Counted from the stretch's first letter, positions 1 through 7,152 are shown. The stretch is DNA of 17,552 nt from JAFNGF01 sp964567045 (GCA_964567045.1 CAZMLE010000075.1:1-17552); one strand, 5' to 3'. Notes: generated by a model not told the origin, from the sequence alone. Translations and numbers: made by a program.

Positions 1-47
1 TTTTTGTAGGCCTGAAAAATTGAATTCAAGAAGTCACGCTTGTGTAG

Positions 48-1181
48 GGCCTAGGTACTCGTGGCAGGCGCAAGCCTCAAAGCCCTGACGAATTCCGCAC
101 TGACTTTCAGCGTGACGTTCACAGAATTATCTACTCGCAGTCTTTTCGCCGGTTAAGACATAAGACTCAGGTTTTCTATTTCCCCCAAAACGACCATGTC
201 AGCACCAGAATGGACCATGTTAGATTTGTTGCATCTGCTGCACGCACCGTGGCCCGTTGCCTCGGTTTGAATGAAGACCTTGCGGAGGCAATAGGATTGG
301 CTCACGACATCGGACACCCCCCGTTCGGGCACCAAGGTGAGGAGTTCCTTACGGAGGTATTCCAGAAGCACGAGGTGCTCAAGCGATTAATGCCGAAGTT
401 CTCTCACGAGGTGTATGGCCTTAGAGTTGTGGACTGGATAGCGAAACGTGACAGAGAGAAGCCGGGCCTTAACCTCACGTGGGAAGTCAGGGATGGCATA
501 ATTTCACACTGTGGTGAGGATTTCGAGAGTTGCAAACTCGAAGGTGGCTCCAAAAACAAGAACCTTGAGAGCATTAAAACTCGTGAAGAAGCGGGTAACC
601 CTGCGACTTTAGAGGGCTGTATCGTTCGACTGATTGACAAGATTGCTTATGCTGGCAAAGACATAGAAGATGCTATCGAGGCGGATATTATCAAAGAGAA
701 CGACATTTCCAGTGAGTTTCGCGAGAAGCTGGGGACAACCAATGGGCAAATTATCGGAACCTTCGTTGAGGATATGGTTAGAAGCAGCTACAATAGAAAC
801 TATATAGCCATTTCACCCCAATTAGGTGAATTGCTTCATAGATTGGCCGCATTCAATAAAGAACATATTTATGAAAGCCCTGAAGCGCAAAGATATGAAG
901 ATCAGGCCAGCAAGACCATAAAGTATCTATTTGATGACCTGCTATCCGAGATTAAAAGAACAAGTAGGTTCAGATCACAAAAGTATCCTGATCCAAACAA
1001 AGATGTATCCGTTCCGACTGTTTATAGAGTCTTACAGGACTTTGTCCTAAGAGACATGAGGGACGCTTACTCACCTCAAGAACCTGATGAATTGATCATC
1101 TTAGATTTTATCGCTGGTATGACTGATAGTTTTGCGATTCGATCTGTTTCAGATGTTTTCATTCCGAAATCAACAGTTTGA
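48..1181 (+). CDS. dgt: dGTPase / HD-domain dNTP triphosphohydrolase, 5' end incomplete or frameshifted
   Basis: Predicted cytosolic deoxyguanosine triphosphate triphosphohydrolase, which hydrolyses dNTP to deoxynucleoside plus triphosphate. The first ATG is at 210, but family homology clearly begins upstream in the same frame: FRTDFQRDVHRIIYSQSF at about 93-146, then FRRLRHKTQVF, match the conserved dGTPase N-terminus. The frame is open back to the TAG at 45-47 and contains no ATG, GTG or TTG between 48 and 209, so 48 is the limit of the open frame and not a start codon. The HD metal site is visible: H3 of the ATG-started protein (RMDHV), H32-D33 (LAHDIGHPPFGH), and a later D in VRLIDKIAYAGKDIEDA. 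The C-terminal half is the usual helical dGTPase extension. Residues that fit the missing N-terminus (RPEKLNSRSHACVGPRYS) lie in another frame at about 8-61, which suggests a frameshift near 55-65 and a start left of the window. The family is certain; the start is unresolved. Confidence 0.88.
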   Translation, partial: GLGTRGRRKPQSPDEFRTDFQRDVHRIIYSQSFRRLRHKTQVFYFPQNDHVSTRMDHVRFVASAARTVARCLGLNEDLAEAIGLAHDIGHPPFGHQGEEFLTEVFQKHEVLKRLMPKFSHEVYGLRVVDWIAKRDREKPGLNLTWEVRDGIISHCGEDFESCKLEGGSKNKNLESIKTREEAGNPATLEGCIVRLIDKIAYAGKDIEDAIEADIIKENDISSEFREKLGTTNGQIIGTFVEDMVRSSYNRNYIAISPQLGELLHRLAAFNKEHIYESPEAQRYEDQASKTIKYLFDDLLSEIKRTSRFRSQKYPDPNKDVSVPTVYRVLQDFVLRDMRDAYSPQEPDELIILDFIAGMTDSFAIRSVSDVFIPKSTV

Positions 1182-1287
1182 TTGAGTATCAACGAACGGG
1201 TATTTTGAATGAGATTCCGTTTCATAAAATGCCTGGAGTGCGTAAGCGGGCCCGAGCATATCACATGGATACGAAATGTCGCTACTT

Positions 1288-1599
1288 TTAGGCCGCATAC
1301 ACTACCTTGTGGTTGCGGAGAATTTCGGCTCGGCGAAAGGGGTTTCGCAAGGCATCCTTCTCCACCAGGTCAACGGTTCGCCCAAACAAGTGCTGAAGTT
1401 CTTCGCGCATATCTATCAGGTCCCACAGGCTCCAGGGCGCATCAGGTTCAAACGTGACAAGAACGTCAATGTCGCTCTCGGGCCCAAAGTCGTCGCGCAA
1501 GACCGAGCCAAAAAGCGACAGCTCTTTGACCTTCCATTTTCGACAGAATTCGACGATCTGCTCTTCTGAAATATCTATTCCGTGATAATTCATTGTCAT
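1288..1599 (-). CDS. Minimal nucleotidyltransferase, MntA antitoxin-like
   Basis: A 103-aa single-domain nucleotidyltransferase of the DNA polymerase beta superfamily. The signature GS-X10-DXD is intact (G31-S32, D43, D45) and a third acidic residue is at D77 (TVDLV). Proteins of this size and motif are best known as MntA antitoxins that AMPylate a HEPN RNase toxin; that is family knowledge. No HEPN partner is visible on either side: downstream is a gap and then the convergent dGTPase, and upstream, 18 bases away, is the LarA-like gene on the same strand. It may therefore be cotranscribed with the sugar-acid operon. The start is ATG at 1599, with a second ATG two codons later and only a weak GGA ribosome site. 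The fold call is strong; the biological role is open. Confidence 0.85.
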   Translation of the reverse strand: MTMNYHGIDISEEQIVEFCRKWKVKELSLFGSVLRDDFGPESDIDVLVTFEPDAPWSLWDLIDMREELQHLFGRTVDLVEKDALRNPFRRAEILRNHKVVYAA

Positions 1600-1617
1600 T
1601 TTCCAATAATGCCGCAG

Positions 1618-2904
1618 CTACCGGTCGCAGCGGCTAGCAATTGTTGGCACAGAACCATCTGCCAATCTGTATAATGTCTCGCCGGCGTGGCGGACAACTA
1701 ATATACCTTCATCTTCCCTATTTTCGTAGTCAGATATATCAATACTATCAGGATTCATATAGCCGAGATTTACCTTCTCGCAGCGCTGCTTGCTGATGCC
1801 GGTCGCCAGCACCACATTGATTCTTGGTTTTTCGACGCCGTTTATGTATGTGCCGATGCCTTTAACGTGCGTGGAATGTGCGATAACCGCTCGTGGTATG
1901 CCGGCGAATTTGTCCAGCCGATCAACGAAATAATCGCGGGTGTGGTAGCCGATTTTGTCGATAAATTTGCCGTGTGTGTACGAGATTTCGGTTATGTGCG
2001 GGGCATAAATAATCAAAGTCGCGCCGTCAGCGGCGATCGGCTCCAATTTGTACATAGCTTTAGCCGCCGTCCATAAGTCCTCGTACATTTTCGGGGCGAT
2101 GCCGAGAATGGTTTTGTACGCCTTATCCTTATAGATTATATGGACTTGCTGTGACAGGTCAGCGGCCTTTTCCCAGGCCTCGGTGCAATCGCCGATGAAT
2201 AGTCCCTTGAGCTTATTTTCAACGGCCACAACGGCAAACAATTGCCGCGGCAGTTTTATAAATGAAGCGGCTTTTTCAACTACCTGCCGGGTTGGCGTCC
2301 ATTTATTGCCGTTTATAACGGGGTTGGTGATCACAGCGCCGAGCCAGTGAAAGAAGTTTATGATCTCCTCGCCCGCGATGCCGGGGAAGATATATTTATG
2401 CCCCCCGGAAAAACCCACAACTTCGTGCGGGAAAACAGGACCCAGGATGAGAATCTCATCGTAATCAAAAATCAAACTGTTGACCGCTACGTTAACCTCT
2501 TCGCAGAATAAGCCCCCGGTGATTTTCTCGATTTCGTCAGCGGCGATTTTGCCGATAGACGTGAATGTTTCCGGTTTGTTCCATTCGTGGTTAAAGAATT
2601 TGACCGTGGCGTATTTTGCGTGCCGCTCGGCCATCGTGATAGCCAGCCGAGCACAGATTTGCTCTTCGCTCATGGGCTGATGAGTCCCCAGAGCAACCAG
2701 GCAATCAAGAGCCTTTGCCTTTCGCTGCAAACACTCATAAATTATTTTGAATATGTCGCCTATAGGTCCGGAGCGCGTGTTGTCAGGAATAATCAGCAGG
2801 ATGCGTTTGCCGGCGTAGTCATTCTGCGCAAAGAACTGGCCGATTGCTTGCCGAGCCTGGTCGTTTTGGACAAAGCCGTTCTTGTTTCGTCGTTCAATCA
2901 CCAT
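1618..2904 (-). CDS. larA: LarA-family nickel-pincer racemase/epimerase (DUF2088)
   Basis: A 428-aa LarA-family protein, full length for the family. These cytosolic enzymes use a nickel-pincer nucleotide bound to a lysine to racemise or epimerise 2-hydroxy acids by hydride transfer. The key residues of lactate racemase are present at the expected spacing: H160, K170 and H186 correspond to LarA H174, K184 (cofactor attachment) and H200 (Ni ligand), with identical intervals of 10 and 16 residues. H106 likely equals H108. D41 and R44 lie in IIPDNTRSG. The gene starts 3 bases after the HAD stop (TAG-TTT-ATG), so translational coupling is likely; the ribosome site is weak. Its neighbours are an SDR of the mannonate-oxidoreductase type, a HAD hydrolase and a cupin, so a sugar-acid substrate such as gluconate/mannonate is more likely than lactate (inference). 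A LarE maturation gene lies at 8919-9752. Confidence 0.88.
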   Translation of the reverse strand: MVIERRNKNGFVQNDQARQAIGQFFAQNDYAGKRILLIIPDNTRSGPIGDIFKIIYECLQRKAKALDCLVALGTHQPMSEEQICARLAITMAERHAKYATVKFFNHEWNKPETFTSIGKIAADEIEKITGGLFCEEVNVAVNSLIFDYDEILILGPVFPHEVVGFSGGHKYIFPGIAGEEIINFFHWLGAVITNPVINGNKWTPTRQVVEKAASFIKLPRQLFAVVAVENKLKGLFIGDCTEAWEKAADLSQQVHIIYKDKAYKTILGIAPKMYEDLWTAAKAMYKLEPIAADGATLIIYAPHITEISYTHGKFIDKIGYHTRDYFVDRLDKFAGIPRAVIAHSTHVKGIGTYINGVEKPRINVVLATGISKQRCEKVNLGYMNPDSIDISDYENREDEGILVVRHAGETLYRLADGSVPTIASRCDR

Positions 2905-2907
2905 AAA

Positions 2908-3819
2908 CTATTTTTGCCAGGGCGGCGTTCCGGGCAGGCATTTTTCAAACTCGGCGATTAACTTTTCCTCATATTTGCCCGCGTACCCGCCTTTGATAAA
3001 TCTGTCAAACGCCTCATCGTGAAACCGCTTCCACGATTCGACCTCACTGCCGGGATTTACCGGATAAAATAGCGCATTGTTTGCCCTGGCTGCTTTCAGA
3101 TCGCCCAGCGCATCGCCGATCATCAGGATGTGATCTTTATCGTATTTGCCTTTGGCGGCATATTCTAAATGCTGCGCTTTTGTGCCCATTTCCTGGCCGG
3201 CTATAACGTTTACGTACTTAGCGATGTCGTGTTCTTCCCACTCGCGGATAAGTGCCTCGCCAGGCGTTGCGGAGACCACAATTACGTCCACCAAAGGCTT
3301 GATTTTTTCTAGGCTCTCCCGCACATACGGGAACGGCGGCATCTGTTTGACAATCTCTTTGATAGCCCAATTGACTCGCTGACTCCAGGTGAGCACAAGT
3401 TCCAGCTCCCGCTTTGCAGCCGGGTCCGAGGCCTTTTCTATTGCTTGCTTAAGTCCATCGTCGCTAAGGACGCTTTTGGGGTCATCGACCCAGGCAAAAT
3501 AATGTGGAAACTGTGGAACCTTAAAATTCCTTTCCTTGACCATCGGGTGGGATGGCAAAAGTTCGGCTAAAATACGCTTGATCGTCTTATGCCGATTGGC
3601 ACCACGCGTATTGGAAAAAAGGTCTGCAAAATCCTTGCACTCGCGGGCGGCTTGAGCTACCGGCTGGAGACCGAAGTGTCCAATCATCCAGGGACAAAAA
3701 CACTCCCGTTGTTTAATGCCCATGCTGTCGAATGCACAGCCGTCCGAATCGATGCCCACAAAGAATTCCTTTTTGGGCTTAAATTCCTTCAAGGGTTTTG
3801 CCGGGTCAACATTAACCAT
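2908..3819 (-). CDS. HAD-superfamily hydrolase (phosphatase-like)
   Basis: A 303-aa haloacid dehalogenase-like hydrolase, probably a phosphatase. Motif I is FVGIDSDGCAFDS with nucleophile D24 and acid/base D26. Motif II is VVSAT (S183). The motif III lysine is probably K214 (GTKAQHL). Motif IV is MIGDALGD (D236, D240). The long helical insert between motifs I and II (about 35-165) is a cap domain that would determine substrate. I chose ATG 3819, preceded by AGGAG seven bases upstream; the open frame reaches 3891, but those 24 residues read through a repeat-like hairpin. It is the second gene after the SDR (80-base gap) and overlaps the signals of the LarA-like gene, so the three are probably one operon. 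The substrate is unknown; a sugar or sugar-acid phosphate is a guess from context. Confidence 0.82.
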   Translation of the reverse strand: MVNVDPAKPLKEFKPKKEFFVGIDSDGCAFDSMGIKQRECFCPWMIGHFGLQPVAQAARECKDFADLFSNTRGANRHKTIKRILAELLPSHPMVKERNFKVPQFPHYFAWVDDPKSVLSDDGLKQAIEKASDPAAKRELELVLTWSQRVNWAIKEIVKQMPPFPYVRESLEKIKPLVDVIVVSATPGEALIREWEEHDIAKYVNVIAGQEMGTKAQHLEYAAKGKYDKDHILMIGDALGDLKAARANNALFYPVNPGSEVESWKRFHDEAFDRFIKGGYAGKYEEKLIAEFEKCLPGTPPWQK

Positions 3820-3849
3820 TTTGCACTCCTGTATTGCATTTGGTATGTG

Positions 3850-3882
3850 GTACTGCGTATTGTGGCACGCACCACGCAGTAC
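3850..3882. repeat. Inverted repeat in the SDR-HAD intergenic gap
   Basis: GTACTGCGT (3850-3858) and ACGCAGTAC (3874-3882) are perfect 9-base complements around a 15-base spacer that itself holds GTGG/CCAC. No T-run follows, so it is not an ordinary intrinsic terminator. It lies in the mRNA between SDR and HAD and could be a processing or stability hairpin. It could equally be debris of low-complexity 'tacgcagtacgc' DNA. Confidence 0.55.
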
Positions 3883-3899
3883 GCGCGACACACCACGAT

Positions 3900-4718
3900 T
3901 TAGACTCCACTAAAGGCTGAAAATCCGCCATCAATAGGCACGACAACTCCGGTGACGAATTTCGCTGCATCGCTTAAGAGCCACATAACCGTTCCAACCA
4001 ATTCTTCCGGCTGGCCAAACCTTCCCATCGGCGTATGCTCGATGATCTTCTTGCCGCGGTCGGTCAGCTCGCCAGATTTCTCATCGGTCAAGAGAAAGCG
4101 ATTTTGCTCCGTCAGGAAAAAACCCGGTGCGATGGCATTAACGCGAATCTCTTTAGAGTAGTTCTGGCACACGTGCACCGCCAGCCATTGCGTGAAGTTG
4201 CTAACCGCGGCTTTGGCTGCTGAGTACGCAGCCACTTTGGTTAAGGGGCGAAGAGCAGTCATGCTGGAAATGTTCAATATTACGCCCGTGCCTCTTTCAG
4301 CCATCTCTCTGGCAAAGACCTGCGTCGGCAATAACGTGCCAATAAAATTAAGCTCGAAAACGAGCCGAACAGCTTCTGTCGGCAGGTCAAAGAAGGAAAG
4401 CTCCGGAGAAGTGGTAGCTTCTTTCTTATTGCCGCCCGCGCCATTGATCAGCACGTCAACTTGTCCGAGCCTGGCAGCGATTTTCTCTTGAGCATCCTCC
4501 AGACTCTTTTTGTCCAGCACATTGCATTTAACTGCAATGGCTTGACCGTTGCCGGATTTGATTTCGTCTGCAACTTTCTTTGCGGCGGCTTCGATTAAAT
4601 CCAGAACAGCGATTTTTGCACCGGCTTTAGCCAGCGCCTTGGCCATTGTTCCGCACAAGACTCCGCCGCCGCCCGTAATAGCGACTACTTTACCTGAGAT
4701 ATCAAATGGCTTATTCAT
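3900..4718 (-). CDS. SDR-family oxidoreductase, D-mannonate/fructuronate-type
   Basis: A 272-aa classical short-chain dehydrogenase/reductase. The Rossmann loop is TGGGGVLCG at 15-23, and D40 at the end of strand 2 favours NAD(H). NGAGG is at 92-96, the catalytic serine at 151/152 (NISS), and Y165-x3-K169 (YSAAK). The C-terminal part (APGFFLTEQNRFLLTDE, then RFGQPEELVGTVMWLLSD, ending IDGGFSAFSGV) resembles the SDR-type D-mannonate oxidoreductases (YjmF/UxuB-like) that interconvert D-fructuronate and D-mannonate. That subfamily call comes from recalled similarity, so it is less sure than the SDR call. It is the first gene of the minus-strand operon, with AAGGAT upstream of ATG and a promoter at 4774-4802. 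Next to the LarA-like gene it suggests a mannonate/gluconate pathway. Confidence 0.85.
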   Translation of the reverse strand: MNKPFDISGKVVAITGGGGVLCGTMAKALAKAGAKIAVLDLIEAAAKKVADEIKSGNGQAIAVKCNVLDKKSLEDAQEKIAARLGQVDVLINGAGGNKKEATTSPELSFFDLPTEAVRLVFELNFIGTLLPTQVFAREMAERGTGVILNISSMTALRPLTKVAAYSAAKAAVSNFTQWLAVHVCQNYSKEIRVNAIAPGFFLTEQNRFLLTDEKSGELTDRGKKIIEHTPMGRFGQPEELVGTVMWLLSDAAKFVTGVVVPIDGGFSAFSGV

Positions 4719-4773
4719 CTTTATCCTTGAAAATTGACGGTTTTGAATTTAGAATTTTCACCTTGAGGCTTTG

Positions 4774-4802
4774 AATATACACGGTGCTTTCTGAGGTTTC
4801 AA
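4774..4802 (-). promoter_or_regulatory. Sigma-70-type promoter of the SDR-HAD-LarA operon
   Basis: Read on the minus strand: TTGAAA (4802-4797, 5/6 to consensus), exactly 17 bases, then TATATT (4779-4774, 5/6). Transcription would start near 4767, giving a leader of about 50 bases before the SDR ATG. It overlaps the upstream region of the divergent cupin gene, so the two could share regulation. Confidence 0.55.
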
Positions 4803-4843
4803 GGGCATTCCTCCGACTGCCGGGGGCAAATACGGAGCAAATA

Positions 4844-5185
4844 ATGGCAAATTATATGGTAGCACATTTCGACCAGATAGACCTAGTAAACTGCCCGTGT
4901 GGCTATGCGCAGCGGGCCTTTGTCAGCCCCGATAACCAAGCCGCGACTATGCACATAGTTGAAATCATCGAAGATTCCAAGGTGCATTACCATAAAGAGC
5001 ATACGGAGATTTACCTTGTTCTGGAGGGCGATGGCTTCGTGGAGCTTGACGGCGATCTTGTGCCCGTGAAGCCTTTTACCGCGGTCCTTATCAAGCCCGG
5101 CTGCCGGCACCGCGCCTCAGGCAGAATGCGTATTGTGAATGTTTGTATCCCGCCATTCGACGCAGAAGACGAGTGGTTTGATTAG
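4844..5185 (+). CDS. Small single-domain cupin protein
   Basis: A 113-aa cupin, one conserved beta-barrel. The metal site of cupin motif 1 is visible as H48-x-H50-x4-E55 (HYHKEHTEIYLVLEG), and the motif 2 histidine is H89 in PGCRHRA. The ATG at 4844 is chosen because GGAG lies six bases upstream and homology begins soon after. An ATG at 4784 would add 20 residues that look like leader DNA. It is divergently transcribed from the SDR with a 125-base shared gap, so it may be part of the same sugar-acid function, as a sugar-lactone or keto-acid isomerase or as a ligand sensor. The sequence does not decide between them. Confidence 0.8.
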   Translation: MANYMVAHFDQIDLVNCPCGYAQRAFVSPDNQAATMHIVEIIEDSKVHYHKEHTEIYLVLEGDGFVELDGDLVPVKPFTAVLIKPGCRHRASGRMRIVNVCIPPFDAEDEWFD

Positions 5186-5214
5186 GTGCAAATGCACAGT
5201 AGATGTGGTATAAT
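5186..5214 (+). promoter_or_regulatory. Extended -10 promoter with an adjacent palindrome
   Basis: TGGTATAAT (5206-5214) is a perfect extended -10 element. No good -35 is seen. A 12-base palindrome GTGCA-AA-TGCAC (5186-5197) sits where a -35 or operator would be. Initiation would fall at about 5221, only a few bases before the ATG at 5224, so the transcript would be leaderless or nearly so. A small-protein autorepressor is a natural inference. Confidence 0.5.
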
Positions 5215-5223
5215 ATGGCTGCG

Positions 5224-5418
5224 ATGAGACTTCAGAAAGATAAAGCCAGGTTAAAAAAGCTGAGCGATGAGGACAGCGGTTATATGGACGCATCACCAGC
5301 CGAGCGTCTGAGTTTTATCTGGGAGCTGACCGAAGAACTCTGGTCACTGCGAGAGAAAGACCGTGCTCAACAGCGACTACAAAGACATGTTGCAAGCCTT
5401 GTTAGACAACAAGGTTAA
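5224..5418 (+). CDS. Small helical protein upstream of a nucleotidyltransferase
   Basis: A 64-aa protein, MRLQKDKARLKKLSDED at the start, then SPAERLSFIWELTEELWSL, mostly charged and helical, ending VASLVRQQG. No enzyme motif is seen. ATG 5224 is preferred; an in-frame ATG at 5203 lies within the -10 promoter region. Its last 56 bases overlap the following nucleotidyltransferase in another frame, which indicates a coupled pair. I recall similar 60-70-aa proteins sitting directly before nucleotidyltransferase genes, but the function is unknown to me. It could be the partner of a toxin-antitoxin-like cassette (inference only). Confidence 0.65.
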   Translation: MRLQKDKARLKKLSDEDSGYMDASPAERLSFIWELTEELWSLREKDRAQQRLQRHVASLVRQQG

Positions 5419-5812
5419 GTTCCTTCTGGTCGGCGCATACGCGATGGGAGCACATGGATACCCCCGTGCGACCGGGGATATAGACATCTGGGTCGAACCA
5501 TCTGCAGATAATTCCAGGCGGGTCTATTACTCACTGGTGGCGTTTGGTGCTCCGCTTCACGAGATCGACGAGGCTACCTTTGTCAGGCCCGGCATCGTCT
5601 TTCAAATCGGCGTCGCGCCCCGCCGCATTGATATCATAACCACCATCAGCGGCGTCAGGTTCGATGATGCTTATCAGAACTGTCAGATAGTTGAGATCGA
5701 AGAATTGCCGATTCCGGTTCTGTCGCGCAGCGACCTGATTAAGAATAAACGTGCCACAGGACGAGACAAAGACCGCCTCGATGCTGACCGAATCGAGAGC
5801 CAGGGTTCGTGA
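5363..5812 (+). CDS. Nucleotidyltransferase, AbiEii/DUF6036-like
   Basis: A 149-aa nucleotidyltransferase-fold protein. The core is FLLVGAYAMGAHGYPRATGD followed by DIDIWVEP, giving the catalytic pair D39 and D41. A third acidic residue is D90 in RRIDIIT. The segment 120-141 (LSRSDLIKNKRATGRDKDRL) is typical of the AbiEii/DUF6036 type, in which the enzyme transfers nucleotides to RNA or protein. The start is GTG at 5363, preceded by GAGAGAAAGA, and is supported because MLNSDYKDML is the expected beginning; the in-frame ATG at 5387 would cut the first helix. It overlaps the 64-aa gene by 56 bases. The pair resembles two-gene toxin-antitoxin cassettes, but no toxicity can be read from sequence. 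Confidence 0.82.
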   Translation: MLNSDYKDMLQALLDNKVKFLLVGAYAMGAHGYPRATGDIDIWVEPSADNSRRVYYSLVAFGAPLHEIDEATFVRPGIVFQIGVAPRRIDIITTISGVRFDDAYQNCQIVEIEELPIPVLSRSDLIKNKRATGRDKDRLDADRIESQGS

Positions 5813-5895
5813 CACAGTGCTCGTCTTACATCATCAATAATCAATTGCCTGAGACACCGCCGATATCGAAGCCCTCGGTGAGTAGAAGGCTGCGG

Positions 5896-6198
5896 TTACT
5901 TCGCGTGTCGTTCGTATGACTTAATCAAGCAACTCTTTGGGTTGCCGCAACGTCCGACGTTCCGCAGGCGGAAGTGTTCTCTTATCCTCTTGCCGAGCCG
6001 TGTGTTGAGCCCGTGCTTCGAGGTTCCGTCAGCAATTAGATTGTCATACGCTGGACGTAGCTGAGGGTGGCCCTCAATCATCAGAAAAACGCGGTCCGTG
6101 ATGTCTGGGGTAATGCTGCCCATGCCTTCCGCAAACCGCGTGAGTACCTCGTTAATGTAATCGGCGACCATTGTCTGGTTTCTTATGTTACCATTCAC
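5896..6198 (-). CDS. Conserved-looking 100-aa protein of unknown function
   Basis: About 100 aa, helical, with acidic N-terminal and basic C-terminal halves. The segment ADYINEVLTRFAEGMGSI leads to a core with DRVFLMIEGHPQLRPAYD, and the end is LGKRIREHFRLRNVGRCG then NPKSCLIKSYERHAK. The basic C-terminus looks nucleic-acid binding, and I recall similar tails in small proteins of mobile DNA, but I cannot name the family. The start is GTG 6198, with AGGAG seven bases upstream; the open frame reaches a GTG at 6213. It lies 79 bases after the Nmad3-like gene on the same strand and is likely cotranscribed with it. Confidence 0.65.
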   Translation of the reverse strand: MNGNIRNQTMVADYINEVLTRFAEGMGSITPDITDRVFLMIEGHPQLRPAYDNLIADGTSKHGLNTRLGKRIREHFRLRNVGRCGNPKSCLIKSYERHAK

Positions 6199-6277
6199 TG
6201 CTTTGCTCCTCACATTGTTTCCAATATGACGCCCTTCGCTTGCCCACCATGATAGAAGATCTACAGCATTGCGTACT

Positions 6278-7015
6278 TCAGTTGTTCCGAGAGACTAGGT
6301 CTGGAGAGCATTGTCTGAACCACCTCAGAAACCGCTCGGCATCTTTGAACTCGGACATCCCTCGTTGTAACCAGCTGTCTTTAACGGATAACCCACCCCA
6401 TTCTTTAAGGAGGTTGCATTTGACGCGGTATTGAGGGCGCCCGTTCGGATTCTCGGAACGAGGACGGTAGCAACCAATTGGTAGACACTGCTTTAGTCTG
6501 CCCGACCGTCCACGCTTCGCTCGCACCACGATTTCATCTTCGCCGGGCCGGGCACAGCGTGTATGGGCATTCTCGTCACAACGACTGGGGGAAACCTCGG
6601 TTGCCTGTACGATCTCCTCAATGATATAGAAACCAACAATAGCATAGACCAGACGCTCCTTGTTGGGATTCACGTCGCCGAGACCTGCGTAGAAGGCAAG
6701 GAAGACAGGCCCATCTTTCTCTTTCCATATTTTTTTGATCCGCCTGCCCTTACGTCCTTGATCGCCATATGTCAGATGCTTGAAGTCTGGGTCAAGGTGC
6801 ATGTTACGCTGTCTGAGACGGGCGGGAAGCGGGACGTCGAGTTGTAATAGAACATCGCTCACGAGGGTGTACGGTTTCTCCATGCCCTGATTGGTTTCCT
6901 TGTCCTCGGGTATGGGCACGTAGGCAAACTGTTTGGTCGTGCTGTTGACCGGTCCGTTGAATTCCCCGCCCGCCTTGGTCTGGTCCGCTCCGACTCGCAC
7001 TAATAGTCCTCTCAT
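6278..7015 (-). CDS. Nmad3-like putative nucleotide-modification-associated protein
   Basis: A 245-aa protein. The N-terminus MRGLLVRVGADQ, then NGPVNSTTKQFAYVPIPED (about 20-39), and LTYGDQGRKGRRI (81-93) followed by a hydrophobic FLAFYAGL strand (106-112), match the pattern I recall for the Nmad3 domain. There, a start with VRxGxD, a PIPE strand and TYGD-x-G-x-RG are conserved. That family was named from its association with phage and bacterial DNA base-modification loci; no biochemical activity is certain. The C-terminal third carries several Cys residues (C146, C154, C177, C182, C200) and could bind metal. The start is ATG 7015 with GGAGG seven bases upstream; 11 more residues are open but lack a ribosome site. 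Repeat copy A (7153-7240) lies about 140 bases upstream. Confidence 0.6.
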   Translation of the reverse strand: MRGLLVRVGADQTKAGGEFNGPVNSTTKQFAYVPIPEDKETNQGMEKPYTLVSDVLLQLDVPLPARLRQRNMHLDPDFKHLTYGDQGRKGRRIKKIWKEKDGPVFLAFYAGLGDVNPNKERLVYAIVGFYIIEEIVQATEVSPSRCDENAHTRCARPGEDEIVVRAKRGRSGRLKQCLPIGCYRPRSENPNGRPQYRVKCNLLKEWGGLSVKDSWLQRGMSEFKDAERFLRWFRQCSPDLVSRNN

Positions 7016-7152
7016 GATAACACCTCCAAATCTTCCTGCTGATTTCATATGTTGGTTTGGCCATTTTTATATGTCGCTTTTTTCATAGTTCGCTTCTTTG
7101 AGGCAATTCTCTGGATAAAGCTTTCGCGCAATCAAATGGGCAGGCCGTATAT

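Noticed and set aside
1209..1569. Plus-strand open frames opposite the MntA-like gene
   Set aside because: Shadows of a gene with clear GS-X10-DXD catalytic motif on the other strand.
3820..3891. 24-residue N-terminal extension of the HAD hydrolase
   Set aside because: Lies over the intergenic hairpin; ATG 3819 has AGGAG at the right distance.
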